Source: Druceiella hillmani (taxonomy: Eukaryota; Arthropoda; Insecta; Lepidoptera; Hepialidae). Taken from it: a stretch of 64,000 nt of DNA. Below are positions 10,204 to 21,839 of this stretch, one piece after another. The notes beneath the pieces were generated by a model. It saw only the letters and a list, made by a program, of their open reading frames with translations, searched no databases and was not told the origin of the DNA. Position 1 is the stretch's first letter. Each line of letters begins with the position of its first letter. The position numbers and the translations under genes were made by a program. The DNA lies in assembly GCA_039881145.1 (NCBI GenBank), contig JAYKKI010000038.1, forward strand, positions 775,001-839,000, written 5' to 3'.

Positions 10204-12090
10204 TAAACCAAATAAATTTTACCTATTCGACTAATCCTAAAATTGTATCGCATAATATATTATTTTATCCCATAGTATAATAAATATTATCCCCTAAAAA
10301 AACATGGAACACTAAATAGCGACTTTATGTGATACTAATAATCTCGTTTTTTTTACATTTAAGCTCTACAGCTAAATTTATGAATTCATGTAAAAGAGTT
10401 ATTTAAATAAAATCATAATGTTATGTAGAATGGTATGAAATTCCTACCGTACTATAGTTTACGAGGTATTTAACATAATCTAAATCCTAATTACATAGCC
10501 AGATGACAAAATGATATTAATAAGATTCTTTAGTCTCAGTAACTTCATAGAAAAATAAAATTGTAAAGACATGTTTTTAAAATAGACACATATTTATTAA
10601 CTAAGTCACGCTTCTTTAGGTCACGCAGAGTGCATTTATCAGAGATCAATGTCAAGCCTGCCAGTGTTTATACATTGCGCCTCTAGACGCCACGTCCTAA
10701 AAGCAAAAATATTTACATATATTTATCCAAAAAGGTTTTTCACGTGAGAATTATTTCTCTACACCTACATATTTTACATATTCTTAACGCCTACATATTT
10801 TTTCCATATTCCCAATAGTCCCTCGTTAACCATTCAGGGCCGGTTTCTTTTAGGCCTTCCTCTCATGCAATTTTCGTTTCACTAATTCTAAAGAAATTAA
10901 ACATTCAAGTCGTCAGGTCTTACTATTAATGAAAATAATTAACTTCAATTGTGTGTGTTATGGACTAAGTTAAGCTAATTAAAAAAAACTTAAAAAGACA
11001 CTTTACCAATACTGGCCGGAGAAAGATAAATGTTGGTTTTTTTATTTAAATTTATGTGTCATTTAAACAAAGTAATCTTTGAAATGTGAGGAATAAATTG
11101 ACATGTAGTCGCTGGTTACCTGGAACCAAAGTACTATCGATAAATTCGTATTTTGGTCCATTGAATTAAATTATTTGAATTCTGATTGTGTTAATGAATT
11201 AATGTATATTTTAAAATGTTGGCTATAAGTCCATCAATGTCGGCGACTGAAATCAATGTAACTACCTACATATTTGCAGAACAAAAACGTGTAAATATAA
11301 AAAAGTTGACGGATACCAAATTTTTTATAAAAAAACAATCATTTTATAGGTATATTTTTGACATATATCTGTATGTCACAGACATAAAAATGACTACAGC
11401 CAATGTGTGTAAATACAGTATTTGCAATCACCATAAAAATATTATTTTAATTACCACAAAGTACTACAATGATTATTACAGTTGTATTATCAATAAAACA
11501 GTGTAATTCTTATTTTCTTCTAGATTTGTTGTCATCTGTTAGAATAGCAGGACTTTTTTTTATTTACAAAAGTCATGTGAATCAGTATTGTATTAAAAAA
11601 AGACGATACTTTTGGACACATGATTAGAAACTATATGTTTATTATTGAATAACGCAAAACAGATTGAGTTGCTAACCGATGAAGGTGAACTTTATTAGAG
11701 TAGATGTAGCTGAATTCCACTGAAGTAGTTAATGAATTATTCTTCGAAATATATAAAATGAGAGAAATCAAGCAGGTTGCTACTGATATTGATGAAATCC
11801 AATGGAATATCTAATTCTTGACTAAAATTCAGAGTGATCGGCTAGACATTTAAAATAAAAACAAATTACACCCGCAGAGATACCGCCATTTATACTAAGT
11901 TGGCTAATTCTGTAATCTTCGATAGTTATGTACATTTCTTTTTTTATTTTGAATGTGAAGACATGGAGAAGTTTTCTAACGCTGCTCAGCTGAGCCAAAT
12001 TTTCATTTTACCTGTTTTTCGAAGTGGGATTTACTTAAATGAACAGTTTATCCTAGGTTTATATAGTCATCAGCAATTTTGAGAGAAACA
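10200..12090. other. AT-rich sequence, nothing recognised
   Basis: No family motif was found. Plus-strand frames at 11216-11506 and 11900-12082 have AT-driven composition and no recognised similarity. Confidence 0.45.
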
Positions 12091-12094
12091 TTCC

Positions 12095-12480
12095 CAATAT
12101 ATACCGATATAAATATGACATAAGCGTTATACGTGATCTTTTTCTCATCCATATTTAATTTAACACGTGTTGGGGAAATCGGTTTAGATCTCTGAGTATT
12201 GTGCCAATATCGTCTAGCGACGATGTCATAGCGACTTTACAATTGGAAAGTCGAAGGAGATTGATGTATTCACCATTTATATTGATCTTTCTGTTGCTAC
12301 ATCAGTTTTGTTCTTTAGTCCTATGGTTGGACTAATATGACGAGTGTACGAATACTTCGACTCTACAATATACTGGTAGTCAATTCGGCATCACTATGAA
12401 GACTTGGACACGATCAAGAGTTTCGGTAAAATCGATCATAATCTGTAAACGCTGATTATAGTGGTCAATAATACTCCTCG
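12095..12480 (-). pseudogene. RTE-like LINE reverse transcriptase relic
   Basis: Read on the minus strand, short frames give LDRVQVFIVMP, then INGEYINLLRL followed by VAMTSSLDDIGTILRDLN. The latter matches the segment around and after the FADD box of RTE-like insect reverse transcriptases, where this copy has lost the two aspartates. Shifts and stops occur throughout. It is a fragment of an old copy. Clade assignment is tentative. Confidence 0.6.
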
Positions 12481-12819
12481 GACTTATATATAATCTGGCA
12501 TAGAGTTGTATTCGGGAGGTTGGAAATAGTGAAATTTGCACCTGTGTCATTTCGTCGTGACTTGAAAAAACTTATAAACGTGGATAAAACAATTGGTGAA
12601 TCTATCATTTTTAGCAGGTATAATTGTTAATCTAGATATATTCGCTAAGTGTTTAAGTAGTCAAAAGGTGATAGTGATGGATGTTATATAAAAGAAAAGG
12701 ATAAGTTTTTTTTAATAAAATCAGCAATTTAATGCAATATTTTTTACTTCTGCTTTTGAAAATAAAACGAATTAAATAAATAGATTTCTTATGAAGAGGT
12801 AGACATTCTACATTATGGA

Positions 12820-12821
<2 letters not shown>

Positions 12822-12852
<31 letters not shown>
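12822..12852. repeat. (TA)n microsatellite
   Basis: About 15 TA units, then an imperfect continuation. Confidence 0.95.
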
Positions 12853-12861
<9 letters not shown>

Positions 12862-13054
12862 TACATAACTAATAATAAAAACATTTAGAAAATATGCCCA
12901 AAATATTTTCATGTATTCTTTTGGCTCGACTTTAATGCCTCTTTAGTGACTTATTTCGTTAATCGTCTGCAGCCATACATAATATGACAACTTGTCCCAA
13001 TCATCAATCAACTTATGCTTTTGAAATTTCAAATTTAGCCGTTGGTAATAGGAG

Positions 13055-13136
13055 TTTTAATGTCATTTAAATAATAATTTTGGGACGTAACATATATTTT
13101 AATTTCATTTAAAATAATTTTGGGTCGTAACGTGAA
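13055..13136. repeat. 42-bp tandem duplication
   Basis: TTTTAATGTCATTTAAATAA at 13055 and TTTTAATTTCATTTAAAATA at 13097 each continue into AATTTTGGGWCGTAAC. Confidence 0.7.
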
Positions 13137-13479
13137 TTATTTGATATACTTTTATTTATATTATTAAATATTTATTTATTGAAATTTAAATAAATAATTA
13201 TTTTCCAATGATATTTTTCTCGTCGCTGAAATGGCTATGATCTGTCTTACGTCGTCTAACGTGTGCGTTCTTACTTAAGTGTTCTTAGTTACTTATTGTT
13301 TTTTTATTTAGAATTTATCGATAAATCTCCAATCTATTTTAATAAATCATTTTCGGAACTTTGATATTAATCCACTTAGAACCAAATGCTTTGAAATTAT
13401 ATTTTAATAAACTACATTATTATTTTTAGGGATCATGAACTACAAACTTTCAAATATACGTTAATTTCTTTTTAGACAA

Positions 13480-13780
13480 AATGAGACAGGACCACATTAT
13501 CAAGACGAAGTTTATCAGCTTTTCATGGGCGTATTGCAGACAAAATATTAAAAATGATTGAAGTTCAGGATCCTAGATGTGCATAGAAATATAATTTAAA
13601 TGAAGTGTCAAAAAGTTTAATAATTAACTTAGAAATGTCAGAATTACTTATCAGTACTATGTTTCGTTTGCTGGAAGTTAATTATTCGCATTAAACTTTC
13701 TTTCTAATTTAAAACGTTTAGTTTATCTTTGGTACTTGGAATTTTGCTGCTGTAAATATTTTTCGTTAATTTATTAAACC
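13480..13780 (+). repeat. interspersed repeat, copy 1 (partner near 32.0-32.3 kb)
   Basis: CGTTTGCTGGAAGTTAATTA followed by TTCGCATTAAACTTTCTTTC has a diverged counterpart in the same orientation near 32145. Weaker matches extend about 150 bases upstream. No coding sense or transposon end was seen. It is an unclassified dispersed repeat. Confidence 0.55.
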
Positions 13781-13999
13781 ATTTTTATTCAATCCACTCT
13801 TTTTCCTATTTAATTTTTGATATTCTTTTCAGTTTACAGTGAGAAGCCATTATTTGTTGTTAACACAAACTGTTATTCTTTTTTCTTCAAAGTATTTTAA
13901 TTTGCATCAGGTTTACCATTTCTATAAACGTTTTTAATATTATTACCTTCGAAAATAATCTCTGAAATTTGTTTATTTTTAAAATTAATTAGTAGAGTT

Positions 14000-14340
14000 A
14001 AATATTGAATATATTTGGCGTTAATTTTGTAGAAATTCATTATTCACAATTAAATGAAACTACGTGATGTAGTATTATTTCTACTATCTTTAATTTCTTT
14101 ACCACGGCCTAGGTTTCGTTGTATTACAACATCTTCAGGTGGGATATTAGCAAAGATTAATTCTTAGGAACAACCAACAGCATTTATATGTTTCAAACAC
14201 AATAGCGGAAGACTGCTTTGTGCGGATTTTTCCATTGTTTATGTTAGTGAGTTTATTGCAGGGGCGCAGACTAGGTTTTATTATATTACAGAGAGTTATA
14301 CAATATACTAGTATTCTAGTTGGGGTAATAAATTCAATTA
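14000..14340 (-). repeat. locus C: pseudo-LTR-like repeat 3' of the Penelope-like element
   Basis: Begins on the plus strand with AATATTGAATATATTTGGCG, then the shared CACAATTAAATG end, the hammerhead region, and about 185 bp more that also occur at locus D (21.62-21.84 kb). It lies about 370 bp beyond the stop codon of the Penelope-like ORF and in the same orientation. That is the position expected of a 3' pseudo-LTR and is the main reason for assigning the whole family to this element. The 78-bp duplication lies between. Confidence 0.75.
14097..14155 (-). ncRNA. hammerhead ribozyme, locus C (cleavage-site U mutated)
   Basis: CUGAAGA, helix II GUUGU/ACAAC, GAAA and helix I are all intact. 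The segment after GAAA reads CCUAGGCC, so the triplet is GCC instead of GUC. U16.1 normally pairs with A15.1, so cleavage should be poor or absent. Confidence 0.65.
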
Positions 14341-14403
14341 TTGTTATTATGTGAAGTTATACTATGCAAATTTTAGGGTGCATGTAATAAAATTAAATGG
14401 AAG

Positions 14404-14559
14404 TTATTGTCGGTAATATATTTGTACAAAAGCAAGGGTATTTGAAAGTAAGGCCAAGATAATACACTAATTCTACATATCTTATTATCGGTAATATATT
14501 TATACAAAAGCAAGGGTATTTGAAACTAAGGACAAGGTAATACACTGATTCTACATATC
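14404..14559. repeat. 78-bp tandem duplication between ORF and pseudo-LTR
   Basis: TTATTGTCGGTAATATATTT at 14404 and TTATTATCGGTAATATATTT at 14482 start two 78-bp units that both end TTCTACATATC. They differ at only a few positions, so the duplication is fairly recent. They lie in the presumed 3' untranslated region of the Penelope-like element. Confidence 0.9.
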
Positions 14560-14705
14560 TCCGGTTTTGTGTATTCATATATTTATTTATTTATTTCATT
14601 TAATTTTTTTTTGTTTTTATTATATATACTTATATTTATATGTGTATTAGTGCTGAAACAATTTCCAGGGTACTATAGTATCAATGTTTTATATTTATAT
14701 TATAT

Positions 14706-16314
14706 CTAGAAGATATTAAGAATAGGTGATGATATTATATTTAGTTGTTCATTTAATATATTGACCTTGATATCTTTTTTATGTCTGTTTATTTCTAATG
14801 TTTCTAGGATATTAAGTTTATTGCCTTTTGTATTTATTTGTAATATATAGGGGGCATTATCAGTATGGGGGTGATGGTTATTTTCAATGAGATGTTTAGC
14901 AAAGTGAGATGTGTCTGGTTTATTATTACGCCAGCTGGCGATGTGTTCTTTATATCTTGTATTAAAATCTCTTCCTGTTTGACCTATGTATACACTATTA
15001 CAATCGTTACATTTAAGTTCATAGATACCACTCTTTTTATGTTTATCTATTTTTTCTTTATTATTAATAAGGGTTTTACCCAAGTTATTTAAGGTACTAT
15101 ACGTACATGTTATATTATTTATATTTTTATTATTAGTTAAGAGTTTTCCTAATTTGAGTGATACATTACCTATGTATGGGATAGATTTATAGTAAATATT
15201 ATTCTTATTTGGTGCGACCGGGTATATTTCTTGTATTAGTATTTTTCTTAATTTATTATGGTACAGTTTTGTGACAATTAATGGGTCATAATTATTATTT
15301 GTTGCGATTTGTTTTATAGTTTTTATTTCTTTACGTAGGTTAGGTTTTTCAAGATTGATGATTAAAGCTCTGTGAATCATGGAATTGAAGGCTGCTAACT
15401 TATGGGACCAAGGGTGTTGAGAATTATGGAGTCTGTAAATGTGTCTTTTCTAAATATACTATATTTATGTTTATTATTTTTGCGTTCTATTGTTATATCT
15501 AAAAAATTAAGTTTATTATCGGACTCTACTTCTAAAGTGAATTTGATATTATTGTGTAGGGAGTTAGCAAAGTTAACAAACTGGTCTAACTGTCGCTGTA
15601 TACCTTTCCAGCAGATAATGATGTCGTCAACGTATCTATAATAGTATAATATATTGGTCGCTAATTTACTGTTTAAGAGGCTGGTTTCTAGATGGTTCAT
15701 AAATAACTCGGCTAAAAGGGGACTGAGGGGGGAGCCCATTGCAAGGCCATTAACTTGTTGAAAAAAATTTTTATCGAATAGAAAATAATTTTGGTCTGTG
15801 CATAGTTTATAGAGGTCTCTAATTTCCGATGCTTCAATGGGATTTAATTTTTTCCTTTCTAGGATATCTGAAATGATATTTAGGCAATCTTTTGGTGGTA
15901 TATTAGAAAATAAGTTTACTACGTCGAGTGATACTAATTTACAATTAGGTGTTAGATGTATATTTTTAATTTTATTACAGAGATCAACAGAGTTTTTAAT
16001 GGTATGTTTAGGCGCAAATCCGGTTTTTTTACGGAAGATTTTATTCAGGTGAAAAGCTAATTTTTTGTGGGTGCGTTTGTGTATGAGACAACAGGTCGTA
16101 TGGGTATATTTGGTTTATGAATTTTAGGTTGTCCATACAGTATTGGGGATCTAGGGTTCATTTCTATAACTTTATGTTTCGCGAATTCGTTAAGAAATAT
16201 GATGTTACAGGTTTTAATTAATTGTTTTACGTTATCTGCAAATGTCGTGGTGGGGTCCCTTTGTAGTTTTGTGTAGTTTTGTGAGGTCATTTCATTGAAA
16301 TTTATTATTTTCAA
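14706..16314 (-). pseudogene. Penelope-like RT plus GIY-YIG endonuclease (two frameshifts)
   Basis: The protein would nick DNA and reverse-transcribe the element RNA. The segment 16314-16057 carries LYGQPKIHKPNIPIRPVVSY, diagnostic of Penelope-type RTs. The frame then shifts by one base at an A-run near 16063 and continues through KLVSLDVVNLFSNIP (catalytic D), NGLAMGSPLSPLLAE and RYVDDIIICW (YVDD at 15739-15395, residues 36-39), then NKLNFLDITI. A second one-base shift near 15418 precedes HPWSHKLAAFNSMIHRA. The last segment, 15380-14706, has GIY at residues 118-120, YIG at 131-133, and TGRDFNTRYKEH with the catalytic arginine. All core residues are kept, and only the two shifts break the body of the ORF. 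Confidence 0.92.
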
Positions 16315-16428
16315 TGAGTGTATTAAAAATCGAATTTAATAACTACACGTCCCAATATTTTCCTCTCGTATTTTGGAACAACGTACTTATTTATCAGGAG
16401 CTTACACTTCATCGCCAATGAGTGTATT
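16312..16428. repeat. direct repeat CAATGAGTGTATT flanking about 91 bp
   Basis: The 13-mer occurs at 16312-16324 and 16416-16428. The first copy coincides with the truncation of the Penelope-like element. It may be a target-site duplication left by truncated insertion or a small local duplication. Confidence 0.6.
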
Positions 16429-16469
16429 TATAATTCGTGGTCAGGTCTGTTCATTCAGATCCCGTATTA

Positions 16470-16745
16470 TTATTTTTTGTTTAACAGTTTACTAGCTTCG
16501 ATTTCTTGTTTCGTAGGTAAACGTTCACAACGTGAAACGAAAGGGAGGCCCGCGCTTACGATGATTTTCTTTTCCAATAGATTTATATGAGATTGGTGTT
16601 GCTTTTTTTTCTTGTTACCTGATACGATGATATTGCTGTACACTATCTTACCATGAAATTGCACAATCATAATTTGATCAAACAATGTGGACGTTTTTTT
16701 CGTGGAAATGTCGGAGAACATAAAAGATTTATTTAAAAGGCTCAA
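16470..16745 (-). other. open frame of 91 codons, unrecognised
   Basis: It reads a basic protein with GNKKKKQHQSHINLLEKK in the middle and no family motif I recognise. The tail ERLPTKQEIEASKLLNKK has a coding-like composition. It lies between the truncated Penelope-like element and a LINE scrap, so it may be a retroelement fragment. Confidence 0.25.
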
Positions 16746-16829
16746 AACAGTTTATTTAAAAGGCTCAAACAACTTTGCATATCTATCTACTTGGCTGCAT
16801 TTGTACAGAAATGGTTTTGACTTGCATTG

Positions 16830-17057
16830 CTAGGAAAACTTTCCTTTAAATCTGGGGACAGATTCAAAACCATAGTTGATATTCTCAACATGCGCGGCAG
16901 GGCGTTCCGTGCACGTACTTTCTTTTTTGTATCCAGCCAGCTTAAGGGTCAGGGTTCTATCTAATTTTATTTGTAGATATCTTGGAAAGTCGCTGTGTTC
17001 CAGCCCGTGCCGTCTCCATTTGACTTGAAGGTTTCTCGCCGCTTCTCTGTTTCGCAA
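16830..17057 (-). pseudogene. LINE reverse transcriptase C-terminal scrap
   Basis: The frame reads NREAARNLQVKWRRHGLEHS, DFPRYLQIKLDRTLTLKLAG and YKKES. The order NREA...L.V.W...LEH...P.YL...LDRTLT...KLAG is familiar from insect non-LTR RTs just after the palm domain. The usual 20-30 residues between LDRTLT and KLAG are missing, so the copy carries an internal deletion. Confidence 0.65.
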
Positions 17058-18352
17058 GTAATTTGCGCAAATGTGATTGATTTTGTTATAATACGCAGTG
17101 AAGTATGTATTATATACAATATACTTACAAAAATATGTAAATTTTAAATATGCAAATTATACGTGACGCGGTAAGGAAAAAAAAAGTCTCTAGAACGAGT
17201 AAATTTATCGCAATACCCAAAATAGATAGTTATGGCCACAACACCGATTATTGATTATGGGATTGATTAAGAGAATGAAATACTTTCATATGTTTAAGGC
17301 AAGTTTTAAAAGTGATTGTAATATCGCTCATTTTGCAGGTGATAAAAAGGAAACACTCTATTTGAGGATCCGAAAGACCGTCATTTGTACTATAACTCCA
17401 AATGAAACTCATACTGGAAATAAAGTATATTAATATTAGCTCAAGCACATGACACGAATAATCATTATCGTTATCATTGCGGTTTTTTGGCTTTAATATT
17501 TCTAAAATAGTATGCCCAGACACGTTTTATACATTACTTCACCGTTGTGGTCTCACTTCCCCCTTATCTTTCAACAAAAGTATCTGCAATAACGATTTTC
17601 TTTGTTATTTTTCTCCCCTCGACCGTAATTTACTAAACGGTTTAGTGCAATTAACCCACGGAGTGAATATAATTAACGTCAATTACGTGGGGAAGTTTTT
17701 ATATGGCGCGTAGTGCTCGAGCTGTGAAGCGTAATTTTAATGTTTGATGTAAGGGTAAGGTAGTGCGTACGATACCGGAGGAAGGACTAAATGGGTGATT
17801 TTTGTTGAATCGATAAATATTGGATTATTAAGAAATAATACTTTTAAGATACTCATTAGATTTTAAGCTTTGATATTCATAGATTTTTTGTAATATTTAT
17901 TTCAGTAAGTAAAATTGACAGCTAGAATGATGTCACCCAAATGAATACGTCAATACGTTGAACGCAAGCTGTCACATATGTCATGGGATTATTAATAATA
18001 AATACGATAGGGTTTTCTTAAAATATCAGCAAATATGATTTAATTATTCTTTAATTAATCACTTTATTTTGTTTTTACTCGTGATTTTAAATAAATGAGA
18101 AAAGTTCTAAGTAGGACTGACATGCTATATTGTTATGTTAAGTATCAGGGACGTCATAATCATTACACGATAGTTAATAATGTTTAAATTGAAACAAAAA
18201 AAATATTGAACAAAGTTAACAAGCCATTCTCGATCAGTAAATTATTACAAGAACAACAACTTAAAAAAATCACAAAATATTGTTAATATATATTTATTCA
18301 GAGTACCGTGTAAAACCAACATTATCTTTGGCTATTTATATACATTGGTTAT

Positions 18353-18379
18353 TATATATATATACATACACACACACAG

Positions 18380-18418
<39 letters not shown>
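18353..18418. repeat. mixed (TA)n/(CA)n microsatellite
   Basis: TA units, then CACACACAC, then about 18 TA units. Confidence 0.95.
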
Positions 18419-18420
<2 letters not shown>

Positions 18421-19037
18421 GTTACGATTGAAGCAAAATTGATTTGTTGTTATTCAAATACTCAAATTTATGGGTCAACAACAGTGGTATCGGTAAACGC
18501 CTATAACAGCAGTGGTATTTTCTTCATTGGTAAATATTTAAATTTATATTTTATATCTTTATAAAAAAAATTTATACAAGACAAAAATTTTCCTAAAACG
18601 CCGATTAAAATTATAGCGTAGTGGTTAAATATTACCAATAAATAAAAACATTATTTGTTTTAAAGGTAGTTCCGAATATAAAGATAACTGGTATGCAAAA
18701 TATCAAGTCAATAAAAAATATTTTAGCAACTAAACAAATGGATATTAGTAACATGAAGTGCATTAATACGGTTAAAGCTAAGATATGTTGGTAAGGAGTT
18801 GATGAAGTAATAATGTTATTTGAAAATATTTCTGACTAAATTGATATCATGGTTATAAATTTTTCTTGTGTCGGAAAAAATTAAATGATTGCATCGTAAA
18901 AATGTTACGGCTGCTTAAGAGTGAGTTGTCTTAATTAAGGTAAGGCTTAATTTTAGGTTCTATGGGCTTGAGTGGAGAGAAACCAATACTCTCGCAGCAC
19001 TTAACACTTATGTGTTATTTTCCATCCATGCTGCCAC

Positions 19038-19077
19038 GCATACACACACGCACACGCACACATACATACACATATAT
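19038..19077. repeat. (CA)n-type microsatellite
   Basis: Interrupted CA/CG dinucleotide tract ending in CATATATA. Confidence 0.9.
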
Positions 19078-19639
19078 AAAATTGTTGGATCTCTTTCAGA
19101 AATGTTTAAAATGTTAATAAAATTTCTTTCTTCTTTTTTCGGTATTATGTGGAGTCGATTTCTTTCATATAATTTGTTACATAGCATTAAAAAATAGAAA
19201 GCGTATAAAAAATTAATAAAAATTATAATTGTAACAATTTATTGAATTTGACAATAATTTATGGACAATTCATATTTTTGTTATCGCTCACGTGTCTTGC
19301 CGTTTGGATCTCCTTTTTGTGTCAGAAAATGTTTGACATGGCAATTTGTAATTTAGTAGTAATAAAGCTTATATACCTGCGTATTACTCATTACATGAAG
19401 TTCAAAAAGTATTGTGTGGGATAGGAAAAGTATTATTTGTATTTAAAGTATTGTGTAGAAAAGCTCTAAAGATATTATTAAAAATATGCACTAATTTTTA
19501 TTCAGAGAGGGCTGAACCTAGGAACTTGAAATTCGACATAACGATAAAGCATGTTAAGCCATATATATAAATCTAATGAACCCAAAAAGATTCAATTGAA
19601 GCTAATAAAACCAAAATTGTGTAAAAACCATCAATAGAA

Positions 19640-19840
19640 GTTTACCAGAAATTTACTGAAAAACTATTGCGAGGGTTTTATGTTTAAGCTTTTTATATTC
19701 AACTTTAGTAATCATATATGTACAAGGTAAATAAAAATGTTAATATTTTTAAATAATTTAAAAATACCTTAAATGTTTTTATACGCTTAACTGTGCCCTT
19801 AAAGTTTGAGTTCTACTCGTATTTGATAGTTTTCTTCAAT
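19640..19840 (+). repeat. interspersed repeat family, copy 1 of 3
   Basis: Shares with copies near 33.06-33.41 and 35.81-36.08 kb an AAGTTTACCAGA-like start and the end CTTAACTGTNC...GAGTTCTACTCGTAYTTGA. All three copies have the same orientation. No ORF was seen. Confidence 0.5.
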
Positions 19841-19844
19841 TTAA

Positions 19845-21505
19845 AAAGAATGTAATTATGATTCTTCACGATATTTTCTTTTATAATATTTCCAAAGGTT
19901 TTACGTAATTTTCAGATTCAGAAATTAACCACATAGTATCATACTGACGTAATTCCATGTTCCCTTTTTAGTACGCAATTTCACATTCATTAGCCTCTGT
20001 TTGATAATTATCGATGATTTAATTTAATCCATGAAATGATTGCACAGACCCATTATATTCAAATTAAACGAAAAAAAATTGCTTTAGATAATTCTATTGC
20101 ATGAACTAAAAAGAAAAAGATGAAGAGTCAACGAAAGCAAATATATAAGTGGTATTTTTTATAAAGAAAATATAATTATCTTGACTCGGAAAGATACCTT
20201 CAGAGCGCAAAACATACGTCTATTTAATTTAACGGCATTGAATTCAATTTTAACTCAGCCGTCACCCACGCCATCTTTTATTTATTATTATTTGATTTAT
20301 TATTTTATTTTTCCAAATACGCCTGTGTTTACTTGAAATTACAATGTGTCTACTTTTATTATTAATTATATTTGTCCATTTCACAGTATCTAACTTGACC
20401 CCTAAGATATCGTATAATAAACGACGTCATAACATGAGTTGATTATTAACGTAAAGCATTCAATATAAACAATTCAATATTACATTTTTTTGGTGAAGGA
20501 ACTAAAAACGATCCACTGAGTTTATTTCAACTCTGGCAAGCCCATGTCAAAAATTAACCGTAAAATCGTGACTTTGAACCGGGTTATAAATTATAAGGAA
20601 ATCATGGATTACATGTAACTAATATTAACTGGAGTGAAAAATATAAAACAATTTCTTGAAAATAAAAGATAAACTGTTGTACTTAGATTCATAATCCTTA
20701 ACTCGGAAAATGTATTCCAAATATTGCGTATAAACTCGTGTTTCTACATTTCATTGTTTATTGTTTTATTATTAAGAAAGGAAATAATTAAATATGCATC
20801 CATAATGCTTTAAGAGAATAGTTTTTATTTTAATTGTCAAAAAAGTATTTTCTAAGCTGTTACTGCTTTTAATCATATATAAGCTCAACTAATTTGCATA
20901 TTCCATAATGAACCTAAAGAGGAAAATTTCCAATTTTATATTCTCCATATATGTAGATAAGAAACCAAAATATGTTGTAATAAATATTCTGTTCCATGTT
21001 ATATAGAAAATGGAACATTATTGATAAAATTTATTTAAAAACTATTCTTTAAACTGACTTTCAACGGACATTATCAGCGCTTAATATAAAGCTTTATAAC
21101 TACAGGGATTTTGGGGCAAATCTGTAGTTCCATGAATTATTATTTTGCAGGCAGCAAAAATTTTTCGATTATTTTGATATGAAACAAATAACAAAATATA
21201 GTGAATATATTCATTGGCAATTGATTCACAAAACTATGCGCAGACAAAAAAAAGTTACGAAACAACCAATATCCAATCACAGTATCTGTCTATGGTAAAG
21301 GATAGTGGCTGCTTTTGTTTAGGTATTTAAAAATATCCAACTTAACAAAGAGGGTTCTTCAAGTGCCGAGCTGAATGCCTTATTACTCCGCAGAGCTTTC
21401 TTCCTCACGCGTTCTAAGTGCATATATTTGCATAAATTAAACAAAGAAGTAGGCTTCCTCCTTACGTTGTTATTCGTTGAAACGGAGCGGCATTTAATAA
21501 TGATT
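19845..21505. other. AT-rich sequence, nothing recognised
   Basis: No gene, repeat unit or transposon end was recognised. Confidence 0.45.
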
Positions 21506-21511
21506 ATTTAT

Positions 21512-21838
21512 CACAATTAAACGAAACTACGTGATGTAGTATTATTTCTACTATCTTTAATTTCTTTACCACGATCTAGGTTTCGTTGTATTACAACATC
21601 TTCAAGTGGGATATTAGCAAAGATTAACTCTTAGGAACAACCAACAGCATTTATATTTTACAAACACAATAGCGGAAGACTGCTTTGTGCGGATTTTTCC
21701 ATTGTTTATGTTAGTGAGTTTATTGCAGGGGCGCAGACTAGGTTTTATTCTATTACAAAGAGTTATACAATATACCAGTATTTTAGTGAGGGTAATAAAT
21801 TCAATTGTTGTTATCGTGTAAGGTTATACAAGTATATA
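21512..21838 (-). repeat. locus D: solo pseudo-LTR-like repeat
   Basis: Collinear with locus C from CACAATTAAAYGAAACTACG through the hammerhead to GGTAATAAATTCAATTRTTG near 21813, at roughly 95 percent identity by eye. There is no adjacent ORF, so it is a solo copy or a heavily 5'-truncated insertion. Confidence 0.85.
21564..21622 (-). ncRNA. hammerhead ribozyme, locus D (degenerate core)
   Basis: The core reads UUGAAGA (C3 to U) and the helix III side reads CCUAGAUC, weakening helix III. Helix II and GAAA are intact. Cleavage is unlikely. Confidence 0.6.
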
Positions 21839-21839
21839 T

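Larger units (their letters stand above)
14000..16314 (-). mobile_element. Penelope-like element, 5'-truncated
   Basis: Minus-strand retroelement with a Penelope-type RT followed by a GIY-YIG endonuclease, ending downstream in locus C. The RT is cut at about 16314, inside the region before LYGQPKIHKP, so the N-terminal part and any 5' pseudo-LTR are missing. The truncation point coincides with the direct repeat CAATGAGTGTATT. Confidence 0.9.
17058..19630. other. AT-rich sequence with microsatellites, no gene recognised
   Basis: Apart from the microsatellites listed separately, no repeat or coding family was recognised. Opposing open frames overlap at 17248-17523, and neither has recognisable domains. 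Confidence 0.45.

Noticed and set aside
14865..16052. Plus-strand frames at 14865-15092, 15402-15641 and 15837-16052
   Set aside because: They are antisense shadows of the minus-strand Penelope-like ORF.
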